From: Trichobilharzia szidati
Lineage: Eukaryota > Platyhelminthes > Trematoda > Strigeidida > Schistosomatidae
Length of the DNA stretch: 64,000 bases
Reading direction: 5' to 3'
Assembly (NCBI GenBank): GCA_944472155.2
Contig: OX235275.1
Coordinates: forward strand, 26,774,865-26,838,864
The notes below the pieces were generated by a model that worked only from the letters and a program-made list of their open reading frames with translations, had not been told where the DNA came from and did not search any database. The position numbers were made by a program, and so were the translations under genes. Shown one piece after another: positions 22,736 to 35,603 of the stretch (within the stretch, counting starts at the first letter, position 1; every line of letters begins with the position of its first letter).

Positions 22736-24224
22736 TGACTTCGGGAAGTCTGCAGGTTGCGATGACATAAGACCATCCGTCCTGAAGCAGTGTTCAGAAA
22801 GTCTCTGCCAACCCCTAGGTGATTCGTTTCAACACTTCTTTGATGTAGGGAAACTTCCATGTGAATGGAAACGAGCCAACTTATCCCTTATCTTCAAGGG
22901 TGGTGACCGCCAGAATGCGACCAGTTACAGACCAGTTGCGCTACTCCCAGTGATATCGAAGATATTGGAAAGTCTCATTGACGACCACATGAGAAAATAC
23001 TTCGACGGGACTAACCTACTCCATGAAGCACAGCACGGTTTCAGGAGGGGGAGATCATGTGTGACGAATATTCTACTACCTTGGAACGATTGGACACTAT
23101 CCTGGGATGTAAAGGTACCAGTCCATGTGATCTTTCTCGACTTTGCGAAAGCATTCGACACAGTTCACCATGGTCTGCTCCTTCACAAAATAAGCAAGGC
23201 GGGTGTTTCTGGAGCACTACTCGCATGGCTGAAAGATTACTTAGGTGAGAGAGAACTCTGCACCAAAGTCAACCGCATCCGATCATCCTGGCACACCTCG
23301 GCATCAGGAATTCCCCAGGGTTCTATCTTAGGGCTGTTGATGTTTTTGATTTTTATCAACGACCTGCCCTTTCAACTGAACTGCTCTGCGCTTCTTTACG
23401 CTGATGACGTAAAGACTTGGAGAGCAATAAACTCATCGGAAAACTCCGACAGACTGCAGGCTGACCTGCAAATTCTGAGAGACTGGGCTCTGGCTAACGG
23501 AATGCCTTTCAACTTAAAGAAGTGCAAAGTAGTGCAACTTCATCCCGGTAGGTCACATAGTGTAAATTACACCCTTGGTGGACAGAACTTGAGTTATGTG
23601 CCATCAGAACGCGACCTAGGCCTTATTTTAACAGAAAAGCTAGACACCGGTGTAAATTACACGAGGGACGTCGCCAAAGCTTACGCCACTTTACACTTTA
23701 TGCATAGGCAGCTGGGAGCTCTTACTCCTGAACTATTCCTAACGTTGTATACGACATACGTGAGGCCACTCCTTGAGGTGCATAATATCATTGCTCCTCC
23801 GCTACTCAAAAGGGATGCTAACATGCTAGAAAGTGTCCAGAGACGAGCGACAAAATGGGTGATCGGCCTCCGCAACAAATCATATGAGGAAAGACTGAAG
23901 AAATTAAGTCTTTTCACACTTAGTTACCGTAGTCACAGGGGAGACCTCATCACCGTCTATAAGATCTTAAATGACCAGGCCCACCCTAATGAGAGCATCC
24001 TGCCATTAAGTGATTATAGGCTTCCTCGAGGTAACCCGCTAAGGATAGCACACCAGAGACCAAAGACTCGAGTGCGTTCACATTTCTTTCCGCTTCGAGT
24101 TTGCCGTCTCTGGAACGCTTTACCGGCGGCCGTAACTACAGCTCAATCTGTGGAGACTTTTAAGCGGAAGCTGGACAATCATGCAGAACTGCATGGTTTA
24201 TGTCTCAATGGCTTACCGTCTTAA
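22735..24224 (+). CDS. LINE reverse transcriptase (intact domain)
   Basis: A long open frame, joined to the endonuclease frame by a frameshift near 22,735. In order: SAGCDDIRPSVLK, FKGGDRQNATSYRPVALLPV, HGFRRGRSC, motif A VIFLDFAKAFDTV, motif B ASGIPQGSILG, motif C LLYADDVK with both aspartates, and a thumb with LNLKKCKVVQ-like and DLGLILTEKL blocks. The C-terminus carries the CR1-type conserved tail FFPLRVCRLWNALPAAV and ends at 24,222. All RT catalytic residues are present although the upstream endonuclease is dead. Confidence 0.85.
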
Positions 24225-24480
24225 AATTTAAAACCACACTGTCAATAGATAAGCATACAAACTAAATCCCCACGACCCGTTCTGTCTTCTCCCACTGTAC
24301 CGACTACTCTATATTTTCTTTCTTTCTTTATTATTTCACTTATCTCAGCCTATTTGGTCTACACTACAACCTATTATTATTATTATTATTACTATTCTCC
24401 CTTTATGACTATACCGAATGACCAACAAGTGTTAGGTCAAACTCCATTCACGGCAGCAGCTGAGTCCTAACATACTGCAC

Positions 24481-24664
24481 ACTACAAACCACAATCTTGA
24501 CCAATCCTTGCACCACTCCTCTTGGAGTCTACCAGAGCTAAAGCAGTCGAGTGGCGGGATTTACTACGCATAAGTTCACCGAAGATCTGGAACCTCTACC
24601 TTACAATCAAGAAGCGAGCTCAAAGAAATCACTGGTTTATACTAGCTCGTAATCAGGATATTGG
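24481..24664 (+). repeat. Left direct repeat flanking gypsy fragment
   Basis: About 185 bp from ACTACAAACCACA to GGATATTGGAT, repeated with scattered changes at 26,527-26,714. It borders the integrase fragment immediately. Confidence 0.75.
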
Positions 24665-25764
24665 ATATTGGAAGCCGGTTTTGTTGGCCTGGTATTAATA
24701 AGGAAGTAAGGGAATGGGAACACACGTGCTTAGCTTGCCAAAAGTGCAAGGTAATAGGACACATCAAAAGCCCCCTTGGCACCTTTCATATCCCCGATGC
24801 CCGTTTCGAACATGTCCATATAGATTTAGATGGCCCCCTTCCAGAATCTCATGGATATACCTATATGTTAACCTGCATCGATCGCTTCACACGATGGCCT
24901 GAAGCAGTACCCCTCAAGGATATATCTGCTGAAACTGTCGCACGCGTCTTTGTAGACAGATGGATCGCAAACTTTGGATGCCAATCTTCCATAACAACTG
25001 ATCGCGGGCGGCAATTCGAAAGCGGTTTATTCTTCGCTCTAACTAAAATCCTTGGTTGCATGCGTTTTCGAACTACAGCCTACCATCCATAAGCTAATGT
25101 TTTAGTAGAAAGTCTACACAGACAGTTGAAAGCTGGTTTATCAGCTGCAAATAACACCCATTGGATTGAATCCCTTCCGTTAGTTCTCCTAGGAGTACGA
25201 AACTCCTTAAAAACCGATGCTAGTTGTACTGCCGCTGAGCTGGTATATGGCACGACACTACGACTGCCAGGTGAGTTTGTTTCTCCCTCGAGCTTCCCAC
25301 CAGCGGCAGATCACTTCTCATACGTCAGCAGGCTTACAAACGCAATGCGTTTAGTTAAACCTGCTCCCCTCCAACCTCAGTCCATTGATGTCTTCGTTAA
25401 CCCCTGTTTAAAAAGTTCTTCACGCATATTTGTTCGTCGCGACTCTGTACGTCGCCCTCTAGAACCCCCGTATGACGGACCATATAAAGTAATTAAACGT
25501 ACGGATAAATTCTTCGGCTTAGACAAGAAAGGCCGCGAAGACACCGTCAGTATCGACCGTCTGAAACCGGCTTACTTGGAAGGTAATCCTATTAGCCTAG
25601 AGCTACACGTACCCGATAATCCACAAGTAATTGAATCTCTTTAAGTATTTGAAGAACTCCCTAGCACGGCGAAAGCCACCGAAACTTCGGTCGAGCCCTC
25701 TAAGAGAACGCGTTCGGGACGTCACGTTAGATCCCCAGAATACCTTCACACCTATTTCACATAA
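24665..25764 (+). pseudogene. Ty3/gypsy integrase fragment
   Basis: C-terminal pol of a Ty3/gypsy LTR retrotransposon without gag, protease, RT or RNase H. Visible: the end of the zinc-binding domain ([10 protein letters not shown]), core motif D ([11 protein letters not shown]), second D ([11 protein letters not shown]), and E in VLVESLHRQLK, the DD35E triad, then the GKDY-like SH3 region (YDGPYKVIKR, TDKFFGLD) and a terminal RSGRHVRSPEYL motif. In-frame TAA stops at 25,090 (where the family has Gln after YHP) and 25,642 break it. The enzyme would insert element cDNA. Confidence 0.85.
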
Positions 25765-26526
25765 CTGAGTGGTGCGTTTCACCCTAACCGTACATTATAC
25801 ATGCACTTAAATTAGATATATACATATTTTTTGATGTTTTAAACTTTACATTATTTTACTGCATCGTAGATGCACGTCATTTATTAAAAAAAACACGCTC
25901 ATTTGGTACATTTTCCTCAACAAGGTTCTTAGCATTGTTGTTCTCTTTTCCAGGTGCGACGGGCACTGGACAAGAAACAAACGAAGTATGGGATCCAACG
26001 AACAACATTGAGGAAGCTATGTACAGACACCCTATTAGCATAGGCAGACAGACCAGTAGGCACTCCATCAAGCCACTTGGAAGATTTTTTTTTCACCCAT
26101 AAGGGAACCGTCGAGATTTTTTTACTTCCAGCTGGTCTTGTCTTAGGGTTCTCACAACCCCAATAGGGGGAAGTGAGCTGTAGCGGTAAATAATTTCCCA
26201 AAATTGTTGACCACAGAAATCATCACTGAACATTGGATGCTGACCCTCACTGTTTAAGTCGACTTGTTTAGCTGATGGCTTCCGGTTAAGCATCCCCACC
26301 ATTTGGTACTCCGTCGTATCACGTGCGTGCACGATTACTAGCTACCTAAGCATTCACTTCAACCCGCGATTTGGTCCCGAAATATATTACCTACTTTGTA
26401 TGACTAAGTCTGGTCTTTTGCTTTATCTTTGGTACTCGAAGAGCGAACACTATGGAAGTTGTTGGTATAAGATGTTGCGTTAGTATACTCCGTACAGTTC
26501 GCGAACGTCGATATCCTCAACCACTA
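25765..26526 (+). other. Gypsy 3' region, no gene seen
   Basis: Non-coding sequence after the integrase stop. It could include 3' UTR or LTR, but I found no paired terminal repeat with TG...CA ends. A minus-strand frame of 79 codons (26,332-26,093) is unrecognised. Confidence 0.4.
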
Positions 26527-26714
26527 AACTACAAACCACATTTTGAACAATTCCCGCACCACTCCTCTTAAAGTCTAGACGAGCTAAAGCAGTCGAGTGG
26601 TGGGACTTACTACGCAGAAGTTCACCGAAGATCTGGAACCTTAACATTACAATCAAGAAGCGAGCTCAATGAAATCACTGGTTTATAACATCTCGTAATC
26701 AGGATATTGGATCA
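26527..26714 (+). repeat. Right direct repeat flanking gypsy fragment
   Basis: Second copy of 24,481-24,664, same orientation, from ACTACAAACCACA to GATATTGGAT. It shares the blocks CTAAAGCAGTCGAGTGG and TTCACCGAAGATCTGGAACC. Confidence 0.75.
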
Positions 26715-29700
26715 GCCGCTTTAGAAAGTACTCAATGGTCTGTTGCTTTTATTTTCTGTCAGTTCGTTATAAAGCACTACTCTCAGTTGGTTTCTTCGAT
26801 GAGCATCTGCTTCAAGCTGACGTGGTTGATCCCAGTGGCTGTGACTTCATTGTACAGCTTTCTGATATTCATGCAGAAGCTGTCGGTGAGCTGGTGATGG
26901 GAATTAAGACTATGTGATGATTGTAGGGATTGGAATTATTTCCAGTGTGGACGAAACGCCTCCCTAGTGCTCCGTGAATTTGAATGGTCTTGTACTGGTG
27001 TTGTTTCTTGACAGATTGTACATGAGAATTAATCCAAATCCCACAAAATCCCACAATCTAAATAAATGAGTGTACAAAGTTGTCTTTTAGGGTTGCACAT
27101 CAGATAGCTACACTAAACAGCTCATCAAGGCGTTTTCTACATTGCATTTCATTTAACGTTTCTGAAGACAGATGCTAACAAATGTAATTGCTGTTGATTT
27201 CAAAACTACCAGGTATGGGAATCCTTTTGTCTAACATTTGTGGAACTCTGACGACCACTTCTTATGTGCATGATGATTTATTCACTTACAGTACTCATAC
27301 ACTACTAGTCATCAGAATGTGGATTACCGGGACGCTGACATCTGCTGAATTATGAACGTGACAGTGATACTCTCCTGTAATCATTGCCGTTTCTATGATA
27401 ACCTCTAGATTTTGTGTTGTATGTGCATCAGAAAGCCACCCTTCTTACGACAGCAACTTTGTAGAAGTAGTAACACTGATATCATTGCGCAATCTAATTT
27501 GTTATTTCCACTACAAGACGAAAAGCTGTCTGTTGTCTGGCAGTTTTTGACTTTCTTATCAGTTCGGCCTCTCCTGCTAGACCATTTACATCTGGTCGAC
27601 AGTTGGTCACACTTACTAACAAATGTTTAACAATTTGCTGGACGGTCAGTCAAGAGTCGAGCAAATTCAATTAGTGACGGAATCTGTAATAATGGCCTTA
27701 AATGTACTTATGGCACTGTTAAAGGAACGTCACTCAGCTTACACAACAAGGTCTCTACTTCTCACCCATTTGGCCACTTTTCTTGGTTAAATGTCACAAT
27801 ATCTGGTAAAATTTTCGAATTTAGATTATTCGCATGGCTTATCATAATTAACTGCAGGTCAGATTAGCAGAAAGACCAGCATTATGGAAATCTGGTAGTT
27901 GAACTGCTTTGTTCATATTACTGACCGATAAATGTGCAAAATTGAGTGTAGATTTATGAAATGAACAAATGTTATGGCGATATCGAAATGACACTGTACT
28001 CCAGACCATCCAGTGGAATCTCGATAGTTTTATCCAACCTACACGTCGCATCACTAAGCGGACCAGGTAGGCAGGACAAGAGTTAATTAGTCTGAAAAAC
28101 AGCTGCATCTCCTTGACATTAAAGATCGGATAGTCGGTCGGAAAGGCTGAATATTGCTGGATTCTGTGAGACAGCCAACAAGCTGACAATCAACTCTTCC
28201 GCACATATTCGAAAAGAAGTGGGGGGGGGGATTGAGCATAACAGGCCTTTGAGTGTAGCGGCTGTTCTGAAGCGAAACCTCCAGCGTCCATGAGTAACAC
28301 GGTGAAGATCGTAGGAGCAGCAGATTAAAACTAGTTGGCAGCCATGAAACCACCTGAATGCAACGGAAATTGAGTTGTCTTCACTATTCGTATAGAAACG
28401 ATTTTGCATTAGTCAAAAATTACCTGGCAGTGCTTTCATTATGATTTAATTCTCCTAGAAAGGAAGAGAAAATCATAATTTTATGGAAAAATAAATTAAA
28501 GTTTGAAGATTGCAAATAATTAAACGTATCTTATCAAGTGTGGAAACTTTCTATTGAAGGCCATGTTCCACTCGGAACCCAAGAGAACAATGATAATAAT
28601 AATACCATTCGAAACACTGGAATTCAGAATGAAATATATCTGGTGTTCCACGATGTAATGAATGTCTCACCAATACATCTGCATTCTTCAATATGTAGAC
28701 TATTTGAAACTGTCAGAAAAATATCTCTCTCTTACCTCTGTCCAAATTACGCCTATGCATCATTTCTTCTACAAACAAGAGGTTAAGGAGAAATAATGAG
28801 CGGAGATTTGAAAGGTTAAGGTAATTTCAATTGCTGCTTACTGCACAAATGTCAATGCAGACAGGAAGCAACCACTTATAGTCTGATATCACATAATTAG
28901 TAAATCAAGAGACGGGTGAAGCAAGAAGTGAACAAGCGAACATAGAGAATACGGAGGTGACCAAGATACCTGACTACCAACAACAACAACAAAAGTCAGT
29001 CACTAAGAACGGGAACAAATTGAAGTATGCACGATCCTTCACTTGTCTAGACAGCTTTGTTCCAGTTACAATTAGCAGGATTAAAGACAGTAAAGGCAGG
29101 ACCGAAAAAGAGAAATAGTCATTCATTAATATGAAATCGATGTAGAAATATGCTGCTTCTGACATAGATAACAAAATTCTGATTTTTAATACTAGTGTCA
29201 AGTTCCTCAGTGCTTCAGTATTGCTCAGAGATTGGCTCATCATGTAGAGGAAGGAACTGCGGACTTTTATCAGCCGCAGTCTTCGATTTCTATTGAAGAT
29301 CCTGTAGCTAGAAGCATCGAGCAACAAGGAACTCTAGGATCGAGTCAACCATTAGGCTATTGCGCAACAAATATAACTGAAAACCTTCAGCAAATACTGT
29401 CAATAATCTGCAGTTTTGTAGAAAGATAAAGTTGTCTGTGGCAGGCAACTGTGCAGCTCCTATTCATTGTATAAACGCTTCCATTCCTTTCCCGTCCAGA
29501 TTCGAGCTTATGGCTTCAAGCCTGAGGTTTTAATTTTCACCGGCAATAATTTTGATGTTAGCCCCACGCTCAACCATGCCAATTTAGCGGACTTACTACT
29601 GGTTGGTTGATGTTGTTAAGGAGTGATTCGGGTGGCAATTAACATGAATTACTTGTGCAGTCGGTGAGCACTGAATCTGTGAAACACCCATATACCCAGA

Positions 29701-30290
29701 AGGTGGCGTCAAAGTAATATGACACTGAGTAAATCTGATTATCATAGAGAAATTACCTTCGCTCAGTGGTGCTACAAAATCCACTGGTCCTGCTGAAATT
29801 TAAGTGTGAGAGAGATTGTATTCACCTTGGGAATTAAATCAAACAAATTTTTAAAAGTTCCAATACTTAATGGAATGATTACTTTGTATACAACATGATA
29901 AAATATGCATGCCTAATCTCGCATATAGGGGTGATTTCAGGAACTTGGAACTAGTGGTGATACTACCATTCACTACAACGTATATGTAATTCAATAATGA
30001 CAAATTTAAGGTCGGCTAGGCCAGCAGATAATAGGCCGACTGATTGGTTGTCGATTTTCTGAAGACTAAACCGGTGAGTAGAAAAGTTGTGCAATGAGTT
30101 TACTTCCTGATCACAAAGTAAACTAAACCAGATTTAAGGAATAAACGCTTCTACCTCTGAAGCCATTGACTTGAAGTGTTGCCTTTACTTCTACCTGTTT
30201 CCTGTTGATCTGCGTTTGTATACTGCTGACACGTTTTTGTCAGTAGTGCACACCAGAATGACAACATAATCATGATCAGTAGGCATGAAA
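26715..30290. other. Long stretch without a recognisable gene
   Basis: Contains only short frames. The most coding-like is 29,232-29,426 (+), a 65-codon frame with a normal-looking residue mix (EDPVARSIEQQG), and 29,596-29,784 (-); neither resembles a family I know. There is a G9 run at 28,223. No splice-bounded exons in a consistent phase were found. Confidence 0.4.
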
Positions 30291-30294
30291 ACCA

Positions 30295-30490
30295 TGAGAA
30301 TTACAGTTCACCTTCATATCCGTTTTTCTCATCGAATTGTGAACCATTGGAACACCCTACCGGAACAAGTCGTATCAGCGCCATCTGTTGATTCATGCAA
30401 GGCGAGATTGGACCTCCTGTGTGTAACAAATCGAAAGGATTAACACAGGCATATAGCCTACTATCCTAAATAAATTGTAAACTGTAAACT
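30295..30490 (+). mobile_element. C-terminal tail of a CR1/jockey-type LINE
   Basis: Reads H-I-R-F-S-H-R-I-V-N-H-W-N-T-L-P-E-Q-V-V and APSVDSCKARLD before a stop, the typical end of a LINE RT protein (compare RVCRLWNALPAAV in the LINE at 24,100). A short AAACTGTAAACTGTATAA tail follows. The rest of the element is missing. Confidence 0.7.
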
Positions 30491-31007
30491 GTATAATACA
30501 TATTTTTGACGGCCCCCTGAAACGACCGAGTACGACCAATGGTGAGTGAACTGCTGTCTTTATCTCGAAATGCCCTCATATGGCCATGTACCTTCATAGC
30601 CTCCACTAGGTGAAACCTATTCACTGATTTCACGTGCCAAGGGGTGTCACACGCAGAAGTGAGACGGCAAAACCGGAAGCTGGGCGCTTACAGTCGGACT
30701 GGTAGACGTGTTGATTTACTTGGGGAGGGGAGATGAAAAACCTTGATTCCAAACCAGTGATGCATATGAGCACTAGAAACCTAAAGGAAAGAATAGTGTA
30801 TGATGCTGTATTAGCCCCTGGAAATCATGGGAGCTGTGTGGTCCTTTGAAACAACCAGACAAGTGATATCCCGTATCTCACACAAACTACGACATTCTTG
30901 TGCAACTCATCTCTTCGTGACTATAATGTACCCAATATTTGGTTTTTTCAAATATTTAATCAATCTTTACTCATGTATAAAAATGAAGCAAAACGTCGTT
31001 CGAGTGA

Positions 31008-31085
31008 CATGATATGATTATGAGCAATAATTTGTGCTTGGAACGTCATCAGTGAATGCTACTGTACAACACTGTTTGATTTGTC
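31008..31085 (+). mobile_element. Fossil Penelope 3' end
   Basis: The stretch TGATATGATTATGAGCAATAA and ACGTCATCAGTGAAT matches the 3' non-coding end of the Penelope element at 40,781-40,850 (TGATATGATTATGAACAATAA and ACGTCATCCAGTAAAT). Only the tail remains; an unrecognised frame precedes it. Confidence 0.6.
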
Positions 31086-32090
31086 AAAATAAAATCTTAT
31101 ACATAATGGAGTTATACCCTACCACAGTGCCTAAGTTTCGTACTTATAGCAATAACAATTTAGCGAAAAGAGATTGTCTTATGAAGGCTTTGCACATACT
31201 GTCTCTTAAACAGAAGTTTACTTGCTATAAATGCAGTAGATTCTCGTGAACACACATCATTTTGAAGTTTTCACACATATGAGGAGATATACATTCTTTG
31301 AATTGGTACAACTAGTAATACCAGCGAAGCAATTTTTGTTCATAAAAGCCAAAATAATTGCAAGCATTTCATGTTCTTTGACAATGAAGTACAGAAATAA
31401 ACGATTGCAAACAGAACGGTATTCACCTGGTATGGTTTGCATCTCCATATTTGATTCTGACCCTAAAAGGCAATATTAGTGATAAGAGGTGACAGTTTTG
31501 ACAAAGCTAAACAGTGACAGTCTAACAGCATATGGCAAGACACAGAAGCCAGCGTTTATATTCAATTGGGCAAACTGTTATTTATATACATGCATTTTAT
31601 ATTCTTTAACCAATCACTGAGCTTGTTATTTTGGTTTCGATTAAACAGCATGAAATATAATGTTGAGATACATATATAGTATTCTGTTTCAAATGCACTG
31701 TTGAACTATGGGAATATGTGAGATCAATATTCCGTTTGTACACATCATCTACATTACACCACCACAATAGTAATATTGAATGAATTAAGTGAAGTGTTGC
31801 AGTTTGGTGTGCATATGATTCTAGTTAGTCGACCAAAATGAATTATTACATGTTTAGAGGAGATGGGCAGGAAGGCTTGACTGACCTAGATTTCTTGCAT
31901 GCTGAAAGACATCAGCAAGGCGTATCCACGATCTTAGAGGACCTCATGTTCTTACACAGAATCGAACTCGTGTCACTCATAGCTGCAGTCAGAAATGTTA
32001 CCAATGAGTTATTCGTGCCCGTGACCTACTTCCTGTAGTTCACCAGTTCAGCTTGCATCGTGATGACGAGCCAGCTAACATGTCGTCCAT
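31086..32090. other. No gene seen
   Basis: AT-rich, short frames only, none recognised. Confidence 0.4.
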
Positions 32091-32212
32091 ATTGCAAGCT
32101 GGACTGACAGAATTTAGTCTGCTTGCAATAAACGACGACATGCATGACATTAATTACCACGTAGTGTCCAATCAAAGTATCCAACACCATCCCACAAGAA
32201 GTCAAGTGTCCA

Positions 32213-32290
32213 GCTGAATAGCTCAGTCTAGCTGCATCACTGGCTGATGTGGCTTCGAATCTCAGAAGGGACATGAATTCCTTCAAGATT
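32213..32290 (+). mobile_element. Degenerate tRNA-derived SINE-like head
   Basis: AATAGCTCAGTCTAGCTG resembles an A box and GGCTTCGAATCTC a B box, about 35 bp apart as in tRNA genes, but the cloverleaf does not close. Related sequence blocks (around CTGGACTGACAGAATT and TTGAACTGATAGAATTCAG) recur at 32,097 and 32,430, so a repeat family is likely. Confidence 0.4.
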
Positions 32291-33029
32291 TCTTATACAC
32301 ACAGCTGACTCGTGAGTGTCACGAAACCTGAGTCTGAGGCTTCCTTCCGATTGTCTCTAATCATCTACTGATCACAACTCAGATTGGATCGAGATGGCTG
32401 TCCAGTCAGCCTGGTGATCACGCTGCAAGTTGAACTGATAGAATTCAGTCTGTAACAAACAAAGGCGCAGACGCTTGGAAAAAGATGCTACCAATTATGA
32501 AATCAGAGTAATACCAGTATTTTCTTGCCGTCAGTGTTCTCTATAGTTTCCTAACTATTTAAAAGATTTATAATATGTTGTATAGATTAAGCTTAAACCT
32601 CAAATTACTTATAAAATTTAATAAACCATTAATCCTGTTTGCTGGAAAATAAGAGTATAGTGTCAATTTGAAAAAATTCTGGATACACATGTTGTTTCCT
32701 TGTTTGTCACACTGATCAAAGTGTGGCTAGATGACAATTTCGCTAACGAAGCGTGAAAGTGCATGTTTTCGGAGTGAAGAGTGACTCATTTTGCCGTTTT
32801 TGTCTACATTTCAATGAATAGCTTTACATTCACATCACTCATTAGAAATTCGTTCGACTCAGTTGCGTTGGCGTATAATCAACACACACAGTAGTGACAC
32901 AAGCGGTCTGAGTACTCAACAGATTGCATTCACAAAAAACAGGGTTTTAGATAGATCAAAATTGAAATCAGCGGAAGGAATTCGTATTTCAAGGCTCCAC
33001 AACCGTACTTACCCATACACAAAACGTGT

Positions 33030-33760
33030 TGTAATGATTATTATTCCTTCGGATTCCAAGCGGAACATGAGGCTTCAACACCACGTCTCATCTCAATCTG
33101 TTCTCTGGAGTCCGCTTCAGCTAGCTCAAGAATTGGCCACAGGTTATCATCTCCTCCACACACACTCGTCTAGTAGTTCTGCATTCTGGTTCCACTCGAG
33201 AGGTGACTTCAATGTGTCCCTGATTCATCTCCATTTTCTTCGAAATATTTTTCTGGTGATATGTTCCTGGTTGTTTTTATTTCCAGAGTGCCCGTCCATT
33301 TCATAACCAACATGCAGTGAAGGCAGATGTTGATGGAAGTCAGTAGACACCTGTTTGAAATGTTTTCCATGATGCGCTCACCATGTTTACAACCCAACTG
33401 GAAGAGACAATGGTGTTGAAATTTCAAATCTTGCTCTTCATGGTCAGTGAGTCAAATGGATGCATCAATTTAAGAGTGATGAACGTCAGCCTTGCCTTTC
33501 TGATCCTGGCAGGCTTTGACACCCTCAAATGTGCTGCCTGTAGTTGAAACAATCAAGCCAAAATAGGAGGAAGAAGTGACTTCATTCAAATTTGTTCCCT
33601 CGATTTCATTGGTGCTCGTTGTCATTAGTTGGTGATCCACATCACCTCTGGCTACTCTATCCCCACTTGAAGACCTGACCTTTCACCTGTTTTTGCCTAC
33701 TTCTTGGTTTTCTCCAGTGAGCCTTTGAATTCATGTGACATTCCATATAAATCATCCGTG
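33030..33760 (-). mobile_element. Fossil RTE 3' fragment
   Basis: The order of blocks follows the 3' end of the minus-strand RTE at 45,081-45,800: TATTATT tail, GGAACATGAGGCTTCAACACCACGTC (compare GGAACATAGGGCTTCAACAGCACGTC at 45,113), a TTCCACTCGA block, a TCATCTCCATTTTC block and GAAGTGACTTCATTCAAAT (compare 45,650). Many indels and stops. Confidence 0.62.
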
Positions 33761-35580
33761 AGGTCAACATCTTCTACAGCCTTCTCATCGGTTCAACGTA
33801 GTCCAGCCTTCTCACTGCTCATACAATGTTTGATGTAATATCCAGCCCACCACAACTGGCTTTATCATCGATGAGGGAGAGAACTATTCGATTCTTGAGA
33901 CAAAAACGTTTATCTGTGAGTCATTTGGTTGATAGTGAGAATATATTCCATGGCTTCTACACTAATGTTTCTTCTTTTTATAATGCTGTGCCACAGATGC
34001 TTTGAATTCTACATTTTTATCTTAGCTTTATTACTTTCATTACCAGTCTTGTGTTCCTGTGGTTCTTCGTACATTTCTGTTTAAATTCTGATGAGTACAT
34101 TTGACAGCTTGTTGTAATTTCCTGCCTTACTTATCAAGAGGTTCACAGATACACACGGTATATATCATTGTGGGTGACTAATAAGGGAAGCCGGTTTTTG
34201 CTACAAATTTTAGATTTGGATTGCCTCTTCTTTGATACCCTGCTTGCACTCAGAATGCATCTGTAAACCATTCTCAGGTTCACTAAACATTTCTCAACAC
34301 CGTCAATCCATCGCTTGCCTTGAACGCCAAAGTATGCTTACCCGCAATGAATCAGAATTTATCCAATATGAATTTTATTAGTCGCTGAGAGCTAGCTGAG
34401 CGGTAAAGCTAACAAAGCAGTAGAAATATTTGGTCTGTGCATGCAATAATGTAACCTGGGGAGATGAAGATTCTCTAGGCAGTGAAATACGCTGTTGTGA
34501 ACTTCGTAGTTCTAAAACTGACTTAGAAATCGTCACTAATCACCTCAAACTGTAAATCATTTTGTTATTTTCCACAATACGTTGAGACTGAAATAATGAT
34601 ACACAGGTGAACACAGACACGTTAATGACGAGTGGTGTTTGTCTGTGCCAAAAACAATAAATGATACCTGACTGTTTCCCCAGCTTGCACTGCTTGAGCG
34701 AGAACACCTTAAGACGTGAGCCAGAAAGTATATTTTGCGCCATAAAATGTCATCAAGGATATGTCAATTATTCTGTAATCGTGATCAATCCAATATTGAC
34801 GTTATTCTACGTTGGCCAGTTGTTATTCATATATATTTCCACAGTGAACGTCAACCAGCATATCACATTTCACAACCAGATCGTTTTGTGGTGATTTACA
34901 AGCACTCATGGTTCTGCAAGTGGAAATCAACTCACTTCTAATGCTCATTTGTCCATCATCCTTCTTCGCCAAGTCTAAAATGCCAGAGGACATTTATAGA
35001 CAGGTCTGAATGAAAGTTTTTAAAATAACCAGTGGTTACGATCATTTATTCTGAGGATTATTTGAACCGTCATGGATCGGTTGATCATAAGTGTGCTAAG
35101 ATAATATCTCTGAGTTATCATTGGTTCGTGTGTTTAAAAGGGTGTCACATATGTCATTTTATCTGTGAAAAGTGTCCTACCCTACTCAGAACAAAGAAGA
35201 AGATCCGGATTTCCAACACAGATTGGAAATCAGTTTCTCTGTATGCGTGAGAACGTTAACACATGCGTCACAAAACGCATTTCTGAAAGGCTACAGACTA
35301 TACTATACACAGTTGCCTTTGTCAGCTTCATGTTGAAGATCAAATGGGAAGAAAAATTAGCTTAAGAAATTCTGGGAAAAACTAACCGGGAATCAATCAC
35401 TCGGCAAATACTCAGGAGAAAATGGAGGGTGGATTGAGAACACACCACTGAGAAGACAGTCAAATAATACTGTGCGCCAGACCACCAGTCGAGTCAAAAT
35501 CATGGCATCAAAATCATAGCTTAAAACATTAGTACTTCGACAGATTTCCGGAATCCCTGATTCATTCAACCAATTAATCA
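33761..35580. other. No gene seen
   Basis: Short frames only. 34,380-34,480 has a weak A-box-like start (GAGCTAGCTGAGCGGTAAAGC) without a convincing B box. Confidence 0.4.
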
Positions 35581-35603
35581 CTGTGACTCAGTTTTAGATT
35601 GAA

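Larger units (their letters stand above)
19600..24396 (+). mobile_element. CR1-like LINE with PHD-finger ORF1, near full length
   Basis: Contains ORF1 (about 19,672-20,989), a broken endonuclease (about 21,430-22,735) and a reverse transcriptase (22,735-24,224), then a short 3' UTR ending in an (ATT)n microsatellite at 24,374-24,396. The coding order and the PHD-type ORF1 fit CR1-group LINEs of flukes. The 5' end is not sharply defined. Stops and frameshifts show that it is dead, though the RT is clean. Confidence 0.8.

Noticed and set aside
24481..26714. Direct repeats as LTRs of the gypsy element
   Set aside because: No TG...CA ends, no primer binding site and no gag or RT between them.
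29232..29426. 65-codon frame with protein-like composition
   Set aside because: No family resemblance, no splice context and no second copy; kept only as a remark in the empty stretch.
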